Assembly: GCA_030247855.1 (NCBI GenBank)
Contig: JAPDRN010000065.1
Location: 124,001 to 188,000, forward strand
Direction of reading: 5' to 3'
Length of the DNA stretch: 64,000 bases
Source of the DNA: Knufia peltigerae
Lineage: Eukaryota > Ascomycota > Eurotiomycetes > Chaetothyriales > Trichomeriaceae
Each line of letters begins with the position of its first letter. Position 1 is the stretch's first letter. Positions 44,331-54,860 of the stretch are shown here, piece by piece. A program made the translations under genes and the position numbers. The notes beneath the pieces are model-generated. The model did no database searches. It saw nothing but the letters and a program-made list of their open reading frames with translations, and was not told where the DNA came from.

Positions 44331-46487
44331 TATGCAGAAACTTGACACAAGGGTGTCTCTTCCTGCGCTCCACAGCCATCGGCACCACGGCGAGAGAAGC
44401 CCCCATCATCTAGTCGATTGCTTGCAGCGACGAGTCCGACGATGCATCACGAAGCAATACCTCAAAATGAGATCAAGATGCCGGCGAAACAACCGAAGAT
44501 CACTGGAACTGTAGGCCATATTGTAGATCGGCATCTATGCTCTGGTGGATTTGGTCTTCATGCCGCCTCTGACAATCTTGCTCGACTCCAACGAGTCGCA
44601 AACTCAGTCCAGCCAAACAGCTTCCGTCATGAACACAGATATTCTTTTCGACCCGCCGCCCCCGTCGAAATTGATCGAGTTGTCTCTTGACACATTTGCT
44701 CAGGCAAACCCTATGGCCTAGACTCGGAGTGAACAAACAAAATGACACCAGAAACTGCGTTGGTCTTTGACACCACACCAACACCGTGTGAAGTAGCGAA
44801 CCAAACAACCCCAAATCCAGACAGGGAATTTCTCCCAGCATATGGATGTTTGTTCAGCTTTTACACCTGTATTTGCTCAGTTGTTCTTAGGAGATTCTTG
44901 CCCACCTGCTCAAGCACTCTTATTCCTGCTTCTCGTCGGTCTCAAGGTCGATGTCGAGAACAGCTAGTTGTCTTCAGCATTTAAAACTAGTTTGCGTGTA
45001 GAAATGGATGATCTCGGCCTGGCCCTACTGGAAATCCACAAAAGTTCCGTGACTGAAATTTGCTTTGGACATGCGACATTCTACATAAACGGACGTGCAT
45101 GTTGTCCTCTTCTATCTTCTGAACTTGAAGACGTAGAGTTAGACATCATACCTTCTTCTCCTGCACCTCCACTTGGCCCCGGAGGAGGATTCGAAGAGAT
45201 TGGTTTACTCCCAGTCGTCAAATTCAACATCAGCACCGAAATTCGACAAAAGGACTTCTGAAGGTAGTCTGTGCGGAATAGCATCACGTTGGACCTCTGC
45301 GCTATTGCCTCGACGTTAACAACAGCGTGCTACCCTCACTCATCATGGTGCAGTGTCCGACCTCAAAGGCAGCCTCGCTGCTGGCCAAACTGCAGACCGA
45401 CTCTGAACCAGGTCTGACGAATGCACAACTGATGCTCACGAACCATGCCCTGAAGCCCGTCGCTTGAGAGGCGGCAATGGGTTGGTTGGAATTTCGTCGT
45501 TACGTCAAATAACCAACAATAGGATCTGCGCTTGGTATTCTTCAATCATAATAGACTATTCTGATGTTCCTCGGGACATTATGAATATTGAGAAGCCCTC
45601 CAAGAATGATCACAAGTCCAGTAAATGTCCAAACCCGATAAGCAACTCGCCTGGCTTTGATCGGGGTTTAGAGCAGAGCCATCTGGTGCCATCTCTTCTC
45701 CCCCCACGTTCGAACCACACCAGCATGCAGGCGAGGTCTGATGTGATTGAAGGTCTTTTTTCTATCCACGCCGGTCGCGACGGGTAACAGCGGCATCATG
45801 TGTTCAGACTGAGACCGAGACCCATTGGATCTCTCTGAGCGATATAGAACATGTACACACATACCTACTGTAGGTAGTTCATGCTCGGTTGACGTGGATC
45901 GGCGATGGTCGGACATGATTTACGGAGTACCAGGTCGACAAATGCACAAGGCTGGATGACTAATTCCCTCCCGTACCTCGTATCCGCATGTTTTTGTCTC
46001 TTCACCTTGTTACCGCATTTGAAGAAAGATTTTCTTATGATATTCCATTCCGGTGATTCTCTGTGTACATATTTGGCTTCGGTACTCATTCGAAACTGCT
46101 CCCCGTCGCCTCTTTCTGAGTCTGGCTTCTCTCTTTCCGAAACTCGGTCATTGCTGCACTCGGAAAAGCAAGGGAAAATTTTCTGGGAAAACGTCACCAT
46201 CGGGCAGAATCTCGACGACTCCATTAGTTTGGGTTTTGTATGACCCCAGGGAAGAAGACTCGCCAGTCTCGGAGCAATATTGTCAGAACACAGAGCGACA
46301 TGAGCATGCCACGATAAGGCTGTGCACACCCTGAAATCTCGCGCGGACTTCTCACACTGCATATATCGAGAGAGGCTCAACGCTGCGCCTTATGCTGTCG
46401 GTTCCGAAGCTCGCGTAATCCCGGGTCCCTTTGTCGGAATTTCATTAACGGCCTATCAACACGACATAAACTGCTCTGCTTGCAACC
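44331..46487. other. Intergenic region
   Basis: About 2.2 kb before glutamate-cysteine ligase. A plus-strand frame at 45003-45261 (86 codons) is too short and featureless to call. A tacggagta motif lies at 45921-45929. No RNA gene is seen. Confidence 0.45.
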
Positions 46488-48894
46488 ATGGGTCTTTTGT
46501 ATGTTCAGAAATAACCCTCTCACCATCTTCGTCATTCCTGACAAAAAGATCAAACAGACAGTTAGGGACGCCACTAGACTGGCCTGGGGCCAAAAAGGCA
46601 GCAAATCAAGTTCGAGAATGGGGCATCGAGGTGCGGCTCAAAGTCCGGGGAAGAGGGAACAACACTCCAATGTACTGACTTGGGATCAATACTAGCAACT
46701 ACTCACGATATGGCGAAAGGCAAAGAGCAAAGAACGGGACGCTCTCCTTTGGGGTGACGAGGTATTGACTTTCTTTCGTCCAGATTGGACAGAGGATTTT
46801 TTTTTCCCGGATCCCTCTCTAACCCCGTACTTCCCAGATTGAATACCTCGTCGTCGCAATGGACGATGAACATCAAAAGGTCCGGCTCTCATTATGTCAA
46901 GCCGATGTTTTAGAGGCCCTTGCAAAGGACCAAGAGTTGGCACGGCATGATACGATGGTCCCCGATATCCAGGAAGGAAACATGTGAGTTTCGAAAAAGC
47001 CCAGAGTCCTCCTCCTCCTCCATCATCATCACAACATCCACAAACAAACAAACCAACCACTGACAAACGGAACTACTTCAGCAAAAGCGGTACCTTGCCC
47101 ACGTTCCACCCCGAGTTTGGCCGGTTCATGCTCGAGGCCACCCCGGGAAAACCGTGGGGCATCGGTTTCAAAGACCTCCTCGACGTCGAATCGGACATGC
47201 GCAACCGCCGTGTCATCGCCAAGCAACACATGGATGCCGACACGTACCCCATCACCCTGACCACCTTCCCCCGTCTGGGCACCAAAGATGACTTTATCAC
47301 GCCGTACTACCCGCCCTCTGGAGCGGCGTTGCGGTCACAGTTCGTGCCGGACGAGATCGCCAACCCACACATCCGATTTCCGACGCTGGCCGCCAACATC
47401 CGCTCCCGACGGGGCCGCAAGGTCGAACTGAACGTGCCCGTCTTCAAGGACAAGGAGACGCCTTCCCCGTTCCACGACCCTACCGTCAATTACGACCTCC
47501 ACAGGTGGCCGGAGGACGACGACGTGCGCAACGGGGCGGCCAAGACCGACTGTGTCTACATGGACGCCATGGCGTTCGGGATGGGAAGCTGCTGCCTCCA
47601 GATCACGTTCCAGGCCAAGAACATCCGCGAAGGACGCAAACTGTACGACCAACTTTCGCCTCTGGGCCCCGTCCTCCTGGCCCTCACGGCCGCGACGCCC
47701 ATCTACAAGGGGTTCCTGGTGGACACGGACGTGCGCTGGAATCAGATCTCGAGGGCCGTCGACGACCGCACCCCGGAGGAACTCGGGGAGAAACCGCTAG
47801 ACGGCAACTCGCGCTGGCGCATCCCCAAGTCCCGCTACGCCAGCAACAGCACTTACATCGCCCAGGAGGACCCCCGCCTCCGCCCGGAGTACATGGACCC
47901 GGACCTGATCGTGGACGAGCGGCTGAAACAAAAACTGGTGGCCGGGGGCATGGACGACCTCCTCGCGACTCATTTCGCCCACCTCTTCATCCGGGACCCC
48001 CTGGTGGTCTTCGCTGAGGACCTCGAGTCCCTCGACCCCGAGGGCAGCAACCATTTCGAAAACATCCAGTCGACCAACTGGCAGCACATGCGGTTCAAAC
48101 CGCCCCCTCCCGACGCCGACATTGGCTGGAGGGTCGAGTTTCGCAGCATGGAGATCCAAATCACCGACTTCGAAAACGCCGCCTTCAGCATCTTCATCGT
48201 GCTCGTGACCAGGGCCATTCTCAGTTTCGACCTCAACTTTTACATCCCCATCCCCCGGACGACGGAGAACATGGAGACGGCTCACGCCCGGGACGCCGTC
48301 ATGAAGGAAAAGTTTTGGTTCCGAAAGGACCCGTTTCTACCCCGACGTAACAGTCCCCGTGCCAGTCCTTTGCTCAACGGGGTCGTCGGTGCCGCTGAAC
48401 CAGCGTCCGGTTCCGACGACAAAAACGGCGAGACCAACACGAAACCCAAGTTCGGCCCGGTGGAAGACGAATACCGACTGATGACCATTGACGAAATCAT
48501 CAACGGGACGCAACACTCGGCGAGTGGTGGTGGTGGTGGTGGTGGTGACGAGGAGCCCAAGGACGCCGCCGACGACGACTTCCCAGGTCTCATCCCGCTG
48601 GTAGAGTCTTACCTGGACAGCGTCAACATCGACGTCACCACCCGGTGTGAACTGGCGAGGTACCTGGACCTGATCCGCAAGAGGGCCGACGGGACCCTGT
48701 GGACCGGCGCGAAGTGGCTGCGGGAGTTCGTCCGGACCCACCCGGGCTACAGGTTCGACAGTGAGGTGAGCGAAAAGGTGACGTACGACCTGTTCAAGGC
48801 CGTCGAGGAGGTGGGAGGGAAGGAAGGGAAGGACGGCGCCGTGGGGTGGGAAATGTTGACCGCCAAGGAAAGAGCAAGAGGTTGGGACGGATGA
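46488..48894 (+). CDS. gcs1: Glutamate-cysteine ligase
   Basis: First and rate-limiting enzyme of glutathione synthesis: joins the gamma-carboxyl of glutamate to cysteine using ATP, in the cytosol. The model uses five exons: 46488-46498, 46558-46630, 46696-46761, 46838-46983 and 47082-48894, giving 702 residues with all phases closing. The N-terminus reads MGLLQLGTPLDW, then REWGIEQLLTIWRKAKSK, ERDALLWGDEIEYLVV, and, after the last intron, HPEFGRFMLEATPGKPWG, all typical of eukaryotic GCL. Further signatures are YMDAMAFGMGSCCLQITFQA and a set of conserved acidic and basic residues through the central domain. A poly-Gly loop (near 48525-48548) sits in the variable C-terminal part. The first coding exon is only 11 bases long, so simple gene finders would probably start this protein too far downstream. 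Confidence 0.95.
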
Positions 48895-49489
48895 CGATGA
48901 TTGATGAAGAAAAAGACAGTGACGGAGCCTTGATGATGATCATCATCATCATGACGACCGATGACCGACTTACGATGAGGATGACAAGTCTTTCATCGTA
49001 CGGATTTGTACTGTCGAGTCTTGTGGCAATGTCTACGAGGCAAAAAGAGGTTTGTGGTGACATGATAGAGACTCACTCAATGCACGCATAGTACCTACAG
49101 TAGTAAGGTGGTCGTACAAGTTTATGAACATGTACGGATTACACTACCTTGAGGTCAGAGCACACAAGATGAACGCGAAATCGTACACTAGGCACACACG
49201 GTCGAGGCTTGAAAATCATGTCTCATTCTCATTATCGTTCTCATGCTCGAATCGCATAGCACACATGAGTCAAAATAATTTACAATCCAAAGAGAGCATT
49301 CCTTGAACCGGTCAAGAGGTGTCTCGAAATGGGTATGCGTAGGAACATCAACAAAAAACCTCCTATCGTACATGGAAACAAAACAGAATGCCGCCACCAT
49401 AATAACTGTACTGTAAGAAAACCCAAAAAAAAGAGTCTAGTGCTCGTTAAATCTCCCCCATCAAAGTTCTGTCATTGTCCTCGGCCCCC
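48895..49489. other. Convergent intergenic region
   Basis: About 600 bases between two facing stop codons. A perfect 18-base palindrome made of TGA/TCA triplets lies at 48931-48948 in the likely 3' untranslated region of the ligase gene. Confidence 0.5.
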
Positions 49490-50284
49490 TCATTCATGAT
49501 TCCTCCGAGGTCTGTCATGACTGTGACTTCTGGACCGGTCGCGGTCACGGTTTCGGAACTTCTTTTCCCAATTTTCTTGTTCTCGGTCTCTCTTCTCTTC
49601 TCGCCACTTTCGATGTTTGCCGTAATCCTTGCCACCCACCCATCCGGCCAAGGCTCCTCCTATTGTCCCTAGACCTGGGAATATAAGGTCGCCAATCAAA
49701 CCGCCGCCGGCCGCACCCAGAAGTGCATCGGCGTTGGTGGATCGCGAATTGTCCGACACCCGCCTCGGTCGACTCTTGTGCTTGTGCCGCTGGTGATGTT
49801 CTGGGTCGGATGAATATCCTCCACCACCGTGCAAATCGGTATACGAGTGGTTGGGACGAGGATGTTGGTAAGGCGACGGTGGATAGTAGGCCTGTTGATT
49901 CTGATACTCCAACGGTACGTAAGGGTTCTGTGGATATGGAGAGAGATGCTGTGCCGGGTGAACTTGGTAATTCGGCTGGTTCATGGCGTAAGGCTGAGGC
50001 TGAGGTTGAGGGGAAGGTCTGGATCGTTCACCAGGAGAAGGCGTGGGCGCAAAGTGCACGGATTGTTGAGCCTTTTGTTCATTGTTCAGCGGTTGATATG
50101 GTGGAGGAGCGTATTGCGCATGTTGTGGTTGGGTGTGTGGGCTCGGGTGGCCCTGTGGTGGAGGATCCCGCCCGAATGCAGGTTGTGAGGAGCTCGTTCT
50201 TCGTGGCCCAGGCGGAGGATAGAGGCCGTTTTGTTGTTCGAACGGTAGTCTTGCGCCAGACTGGAAATAGTCAGCAGCTGCCAT
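49490..50284 (-). CDS. Proline-rich protein with glycine-zipper segment
   Basis: A 264-residue protein from the ATG at 50284. Residues 1-160 are rich in Pro, Gln, Tyr and His (runs such as PSPQPQPQPYA, YPQNPYVPLEYQNQQAYYPP). Then follows a basic linker (HKHKSRPRRVSD) and a hydrophobic, Gly-spaced segment LLGAAGGGLIGDLIFPGLG, continuing TIGGALAGWVGGKDYG, which fits a glycine-zipper hairpin of about two membrane-like helices. The C-terminus is strongly charged (KHRKWREEKRDREQENWEKK) and ends in an Arg/Ser/Asp-rich tail. I recall conserved ascomycete proteins with this layout but no established function. A membrane-associating role is inference. Confidence 0.75.
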   Translation of the reverse strand: MAAADYFQSGARLPFEQQNGLYPPPGPRRTSSSQPAFGRDPPPQGHPSPHTQPQHAQYAPPPYQPLNNEQKAQQSVHFAPTPSPGERSRPSPQPQPQPYAMNQPNYQVHPAQHLSPYPQNPYVPLEYQNQQAYYPPSPYQHPRPNHSYTDLHGGGGYSSDPEHHQRHKHKSRPRRVSDNSRSTNADALLGAAGGGLIGDLIFPGLGTIGGALAGWVGGKDYGKHRKWREEKRDREQENWEKKFRNRDRDRSRSHSHDRPRRNHE

Positions 50285-51435
50285 GAGGAGTCTCTGTGTG
50301 TATCCTATAAGAGTGGTATAAAAAATGTTTAGCAGAAAAGGAAACTGGTCAAGTCATCGTGACCCAGCAAGGGCTAGGCAGGCTTATAATAGGAACCAAG
50401 ACCACATGTCCGGAAAGAGAAGCCTGTAAGGTGTGGCTGATTGCTAGCAAGAGTGCCTAGCAAGGCTAAATGGTCACTTTTCCATCGTTCATGGTCTTGA
50501 GGGGACGGTGGTGATGGGCGAGTCACAGGTTGAAGTCATCCGCCCCAGCCAGGCAATGATATTGTGGGGATACGATTCGAAACGAACCAAGGCCGCCCGT
50601 CTTGACATGGATCTAGTAGTCATCCAGGGATCTTCTGTCGCTCACACGATTGGTGGAGGCAGTGCGAACCATCCCGTGGCGCAAGGTCAGACCGTCGCCG
50701 GGAGACTTTTGTCGATCGATCCTCAAAGGTCCCGGAACCTCATTCGAAGGACGGCATTGTTCAGCCTGCGGAACGCCCGATCAGTTGTCAAACGGCCTGG
50801 TTCTCACCGTTCCTTGTTCGAGGGATGCCAAGAGGATCGACTTCAACTATAGCGACGAACGTGTGTCATTGTTTCTTGGGTGCAAAAGAGAGGCAAGGAA
50901 GATGAGAGAACGAGGAACCAGGGCGCAGGGCAGGCAAACCATCGACGTCATCACGTGTGTAGCGTACAATTGGCCGACGGCCCGTCAAACCGGTCACAGC
51001 AACCAAAGTTCCCGAAAGGGCAGATGATCATTTGATATTTTGCAGACTCCGTGCTCCGTACTCGTATCTTTGCTCCAAGACGAGTTCTAGATCAAGTGCC
51101 GAACATTCGGGAGACGAGAATTCAAGCGAGAAGTCAAACTAGGCATTCAACTATTCGGAAGAGGCAGACAGCCGTCCCGGCTTCCCATCGCATGAACACA
51201 GCGGCCAGCTCTGTGCCACGGACTAATCTGTGTGAGAGGATGATAGTACTGTACGTGCGTGGAGTCGATTATTCAACCACCGTCCGCCTTTCAAGAGGTC
51301 ATCTGAAGTTTCCCACACTCTTAGTAATTACAGTTCTGTGACTATGGCTCCACGCCGTTCGAGGCATAGTTCTCAAATGGTAAAAGTACACCGCTTTGGT
51401 CAATGTTGGTATTTACAACAGATTTCGAAGTCGAC
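50285..51435. other. Intergenic region
   Basis: About 1.15 kb between two minus-strand genes. Overlapping short frames on the plus strand at 50508-51027 have no recognisable features. Confidence 0.45.
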
Positions 51436-52593
51436 TCAGTTGGCGATTTCGCCGGCATCAATCAAAATCGGGGTCCATGCCTTAGCCCCAGGTTCTTCCA
51501 TCTCACTAGGCAACCGAACTTCTGTCGGGCTGTACAGATACCACCCCTTCATTGCTGCAACTGCTGCACGTGTTCGAGCTTCGATGAGGCTGGCACCCGC
51601 CCCTTCTCCCAGCTTCTCGCTGCCGGAATATATTCCGACGACGAAGACCGGTGTCCGACTCTTACGACCGGTTTCGCTGAGGATCTTGGCTACGGGAGCC
51701 TGGAAGCCCTCTCTGGCACACAGCCGGCTCAAATCCCGGGTAGGGTTCTTGAACTGAAAAAGGCTCGCCATATTGACTTGCCGAGAAGCAATATGGTCAT
51801 TGTAGAATTGTTTCGCGGCCGCCCTTCCCGCATGTAGGTATACTGCGCCAAATACTGCCCGAACGAAGTTTGTCGAGGCCCTTTCGAGGGTGACGCCTTT
51901 CTGTACCACTTCTTGCGCGTCCTGGGGATCTCCAAATTGGTCATCATAGACGGTCCTTGAACTCATCGTTCGGCGAAACTTCTCTCCGTCCTGGTAGGCC
52001 TCGATGATCTGTTGTGAGGGTCGCTGAGGTTTGGGTTCAGGAGGTAGTCGTTTGAACTGAAGTAGGCCTGGGTCAACTTCACCACCAGGCTCCGCCGCAG
52101 ACTCTACACCCCATTCTCTAGCTAGCGAAGACAGCGTTGCCGGACCGTGGTATGCATACATGGCTGCGAATACCACGGCCATCGGTAACCTTGGATACTG
52201 GGCTAAAATATTTTCTGAAGTGTAGTATCCGAGTAAATCGTTGCCGAGCACAGCAAAAGGTTTATTGTTGAATCGTATTGAAGAATCTGCTGAATCATCC
52301 ACAAGTGTCCTCGCCAGAGTCTCGAGGGGAAGTCGTGTAGGGAGTGCAAGTCGGGCATGTAGAGCAGCAAGCTTTGCGGAGGTCTTCGCAGCTGTGACCG
52401 GAGGCGAAGGGAGTTTTACGAGTACATCTTCGGAGAATATAGGGGTGCCTTCGAGATAGTCCCCAGGTCCTGAGACCGTAGTGGCCGTTGTTTGACAACG
52501 TTGAAAATTGCGGAGGTGAGAATACAAAGGTTCGGGTCTCGTCCGGGGTGAGAGTACACTACCGCTCCATCGCAGGAGCCGCAGCCTCTTCAT
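51436..52593 (-). CDS. MRPL3: Mitochondrial ribosomal protein mL44
   Basis: Large-subunit protein of the mitochondrial ribosome with an RNase III-like fold. A 385-residue single-exon frame; the ATG at 52593 is chosen because the frame upstream of it has no other ATG and the N-terminus MKRLRLLRWSGSV is a basic mitochondrial presequence. The RNase III-like part covers about residues 80-220, with RFNNKPFAVLGNDLLGYYTS and YPRLPMAVVFAAMYAYHGP; the catalytic acidic signature of true RNase III is absent, as usual for this ribosomal family. A dsRNA-binding-like domain follows at about 290-360 (FVVGIYSGSEKLGEGAGASL, then ARTRAAVAAMKGWYL). It is divergent from the small membrane protein gene at 52965, with 371 bases between the start codons. 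Confidence 0.88.
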   Translation of the reverse strand: MKRLRLLRWSGSVLSPRTRPEPLYSHLRNFQRCQTTATTVSGPGDYLEGTPIFSEDVLVKLPSPPVTAAKTSAKLAALHARLALPTRLPLETLARTLVDDSADSSIRFNNKPFAVLGNDLLGYYTSENILAQYPRLPMAVVFAAMYAYHGPATLSSLAREWGVESAAEPGGEVDPGLLQFKRLPPEPKPQRPSQQIIEAYQDGEKFRRTMSSRTVYDDQFGDPQDAQEVVQKGVTLERASTNFVRAVFGAVYLHAGRAAAKQFYNDHIASRQVNMASLFQFKNPTRDLSRLCAREGFQAPVAKILSETGRKSRTPVFVVGIYSGSEKLGEGAGASLIEARTRAAVAAMKGWYLYSPTEVRLPSEMEEPGAKAWTPILIDAGEIAN

Positions 52594-52964
52594 TAGAGCT
52601 ATATGAGCTCGAGGCAGGGAGAGGCAAGATGCGCTTCGTTCAAGGGGAACCACTCGAATGGGTCGATAAAGCCAAGAAGTAAATGGAAAACGATTGCAAG
52701 ACCTTTCACCAAGACTTTCCTACGGCAACACGAGACCATCGCGAGAAAATCTACGGGCGAGAAGCTGCGCCCAATCCCATTCTGCCAAGATTTGGTGTCA
52801 CGTGCAAAGCTCATGACCAATGGTTGAGCCTCAATACTGTATGAACTGCGACCTCCGGAACCATGAACCTCTTGATCTCGACCACACCGTTCGACAACGC
52901 AGGCCATCATCATTGCAACCCCGTCCACCTATAATCCTGCCCTTGAAATTAGACACCCGCAAAC
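52594..52964. promoter_or_regulatory. Shared divergent promoter region
   Basis: The 371 bases between the start codons of mL44 (minus) and the small membrane protein (plus) must hold both promoters. No TATA box was recognised on either side. A bidirectional promoter is inference from the spacing. Confidence 0.45.
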
Positions 52965-53316
52965 ATGGGTGGCGGCGGCAAGATACCATATCCGAAGCAC
53001 GTCTGGTCACCTGCTGGTGGCTGGTATGCGCAACCTCACAATTGGAAGTCGAACACGATGATCTTCGGCGCGGCCATTGCAGCTGTTGTCTTCGTTGCCT
53101 TCAGCGCCTCAGCGAACAGGGAATACAGAAATAAGATGCCAGAGAAGACCGGCTTCTTCCCCAGCAGAAAGTACGTGCATGCACCGAGTCTAGGCGGTAG
53201 CTTGGATCAAGGGATTGAAACATCAGTTCTTCGATCAGCGTGGACAAGTGTTGGAATAAGACTGACTGTGCTTTAGTTGGAGCAAACAGATCATCGAGCA
53301 CGACAAAGCCAGATAG
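52965..53316 (+). CDS. Small single-pass membrane protein, probably mitochondrial
   Basis: An 81-residue protein from exons 52965-53170 and 53277-53316. The N-terminus MGGGGKIPYPKHVWSPAGGW is followed by YAQPHNWKSNT, a hydrophobic helix (MIFGAAIAAVVFVAFSASA), then a charged segment REYRNKMPEKTGFFPSR and, across the intron, NWSKQIIEHDKAR. I recall close relatives across filamentous ascomycetes as small conserved proteins. The layout (short N-terminus, one helix, charged tail) fits an accessory subunit of a respiratory complex, possibly complex I, but I cannot assign a named subunit. Its divergent partner is a mitochondrial ribosomal protein, which is mild support for a mitochondrial role. Confidence 0.75.
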
Positions 53317-53649
53317 TATCCGGGTTCGAACGAACGCAATGACCTTCAATTAAAAGAAAAACACCAAAATCAAGGCCTTTAGCATCAACTTGTACATACT
53401 CATTCATACTATATCGAGCGATATTGAATCAGGGTGAGGGGACGGGAAGTGTCCAAATTCAGGGGGGATACCACTTTTAGGAAGATGGAAGAGCGAAAGA
53501 GCTTCATGCTCGCATCTGGACACTAGAGTCAACGTCTTCATGCTGAGAAGACAAAAGGCTTGACCAGAATCAGCCGAGTGAGGATCCGATTTGATACGCA
53601 CAAAGTCAAAGACATATCCAAAAACACTGATTCAAGGACGATATTGTTA
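53317..53649. other. Convergent intergenic region
   Basis: About 330 bases of probable 3' untranslated sequence between two facing stop codons. No gene is seen. Confidence 0.5.
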
Positions 53650-54860
53650 TCAAGGTTTTATCGATTGCCATTGTTTGAGCTGGTCAGCTATATAAGATTT
53701 CTCTCGTGCTAGGTAAGATGTGAATCTCTTCTGGTATGCATGACCATTCCAAGCGTCCTGCTCCACGTCTGTGAGGGTTGGCATGCCTACCTGCTCGATA
53801 GCATAGCCGGCAGCGACTGTGGCATGCACTAGGGCAAGAAGCACTCGTTGCAGCCGTGAATCTCCGACAAATCCAGATTCCACCAGATATTGCTCTGAAG
53901 GCAAGACTCTGTCCGTTAGAGCGACAGCCAAGGCACCCAAGAATGTATTTCCGCCCCCCGTAGGATCTACCACGTTTTCGGCACTTTGATGAGAAGCCTT
54001 CAAGTGTAGTAGGGTTTCTGAGCGTTGATAGGCGGTGCATCCCTGTGCTCCTTCCCTGATCACAAGCAGCGTATCTGACGGTTTCTCTTCGGACCGACCT
54101 AGAAGCTTTTCCACCATTTTCTGTTTCGAGTCCTGTTCAGGGCTGCCTGTAAAAAGCGCGGCAAACTCGTCTGCGTTCGGACTAATGACGTCGACATGTT
54201 CAATGGCTTCAAGTACCTTTTCGAGCTCCCTTGGAGTACACTGATCCGGCACCGGCTCCCAAACGAACACTGGTCTCGGCTCGTCTGGACCAAGCTTCTT
54301 TCGGCGAGCCAAAATGCCTCTGATGATGGACATGCAACGCTCCGGAGAGCACACCATGTGGAAAGACTCTGCCAGAGCCTGCTCATCAGACAAGGAGTCT
54401 TCATCAAGCCGTAACTTTGGCGTCAAGTACTTGAAGGCTTGTCATGTAAGCGACGCTCAATTTCGAGAAATGCAAGACGTACCCCTAAACTCGTTCGGCC
54501 CATATCCGTTCCACGCCGTCGTACTCAGTCGTCCCATGTCCAATCTGAAGATGCAGCTCGTCCGCCACGTGTCGATTAGTGCACGGAATTCGGATGGGAA
54601 GTCTGATCCCATGTCTACTATCCAAGACACGGCATGGGAATTTTTCCTCCCAGCAGCAAGTCTAGCTCCTAGAGCTGCGTAGGTACCTGCTCCACCGAGT
54701 ATTTTCTGCACCGGTGCTCGACTGGCATTCAAGTACTCGATTTGATCTACGACATAAGTTAGGCTTGTTGCTGGTGATGTGTTATTTCTCTAGGCGTCCC
54801 CGTACCGATGATGAACATGCCAAATGTACAGAATGCCATGCGGTCTTGCATTGTTGCCAT
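53650..54860 (-). CDS. mak32: Mak32-like protein of the pfkB/ribokinase fold
   Basis: A 368-residue ribokinase-fold protein from exons 54860-54806, 54746-54483 and 54437-53650; both introns close in phase. The N-terminal signature reads VQKILGGAGTYAALGARLAA, matching the Mak32 group. Near the C-terminus the second pfkB signature is VDPTGGGNTFLGALAVAL. In active sugar kinases the last residue of the G-x-G-D core is the catalytic Asp; here it is Asn (codon at 53949-53947). The substrate pocket and ATP-binding loop otherwise look complete. Yeast MAK32 was defined by a role in maintaining the double-stranded RNA killer element; the biochemical activity is not established. Whether this protein phosphorylates anything is uncertain. 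Confidence 0.82.

Noticed and set aside
45003..45261. 86-codon plus-strand frame
   Set aside because: Short and featureless, although it has an ATG; it could be a small protein but I cannot support it.
53310..53340. gggttcgaac resembling a tRNA T-loop
   Set aside because: No acceptor, D or anticodon stem can be formed around it; it lies just after the stop of the small membrane protein gene.
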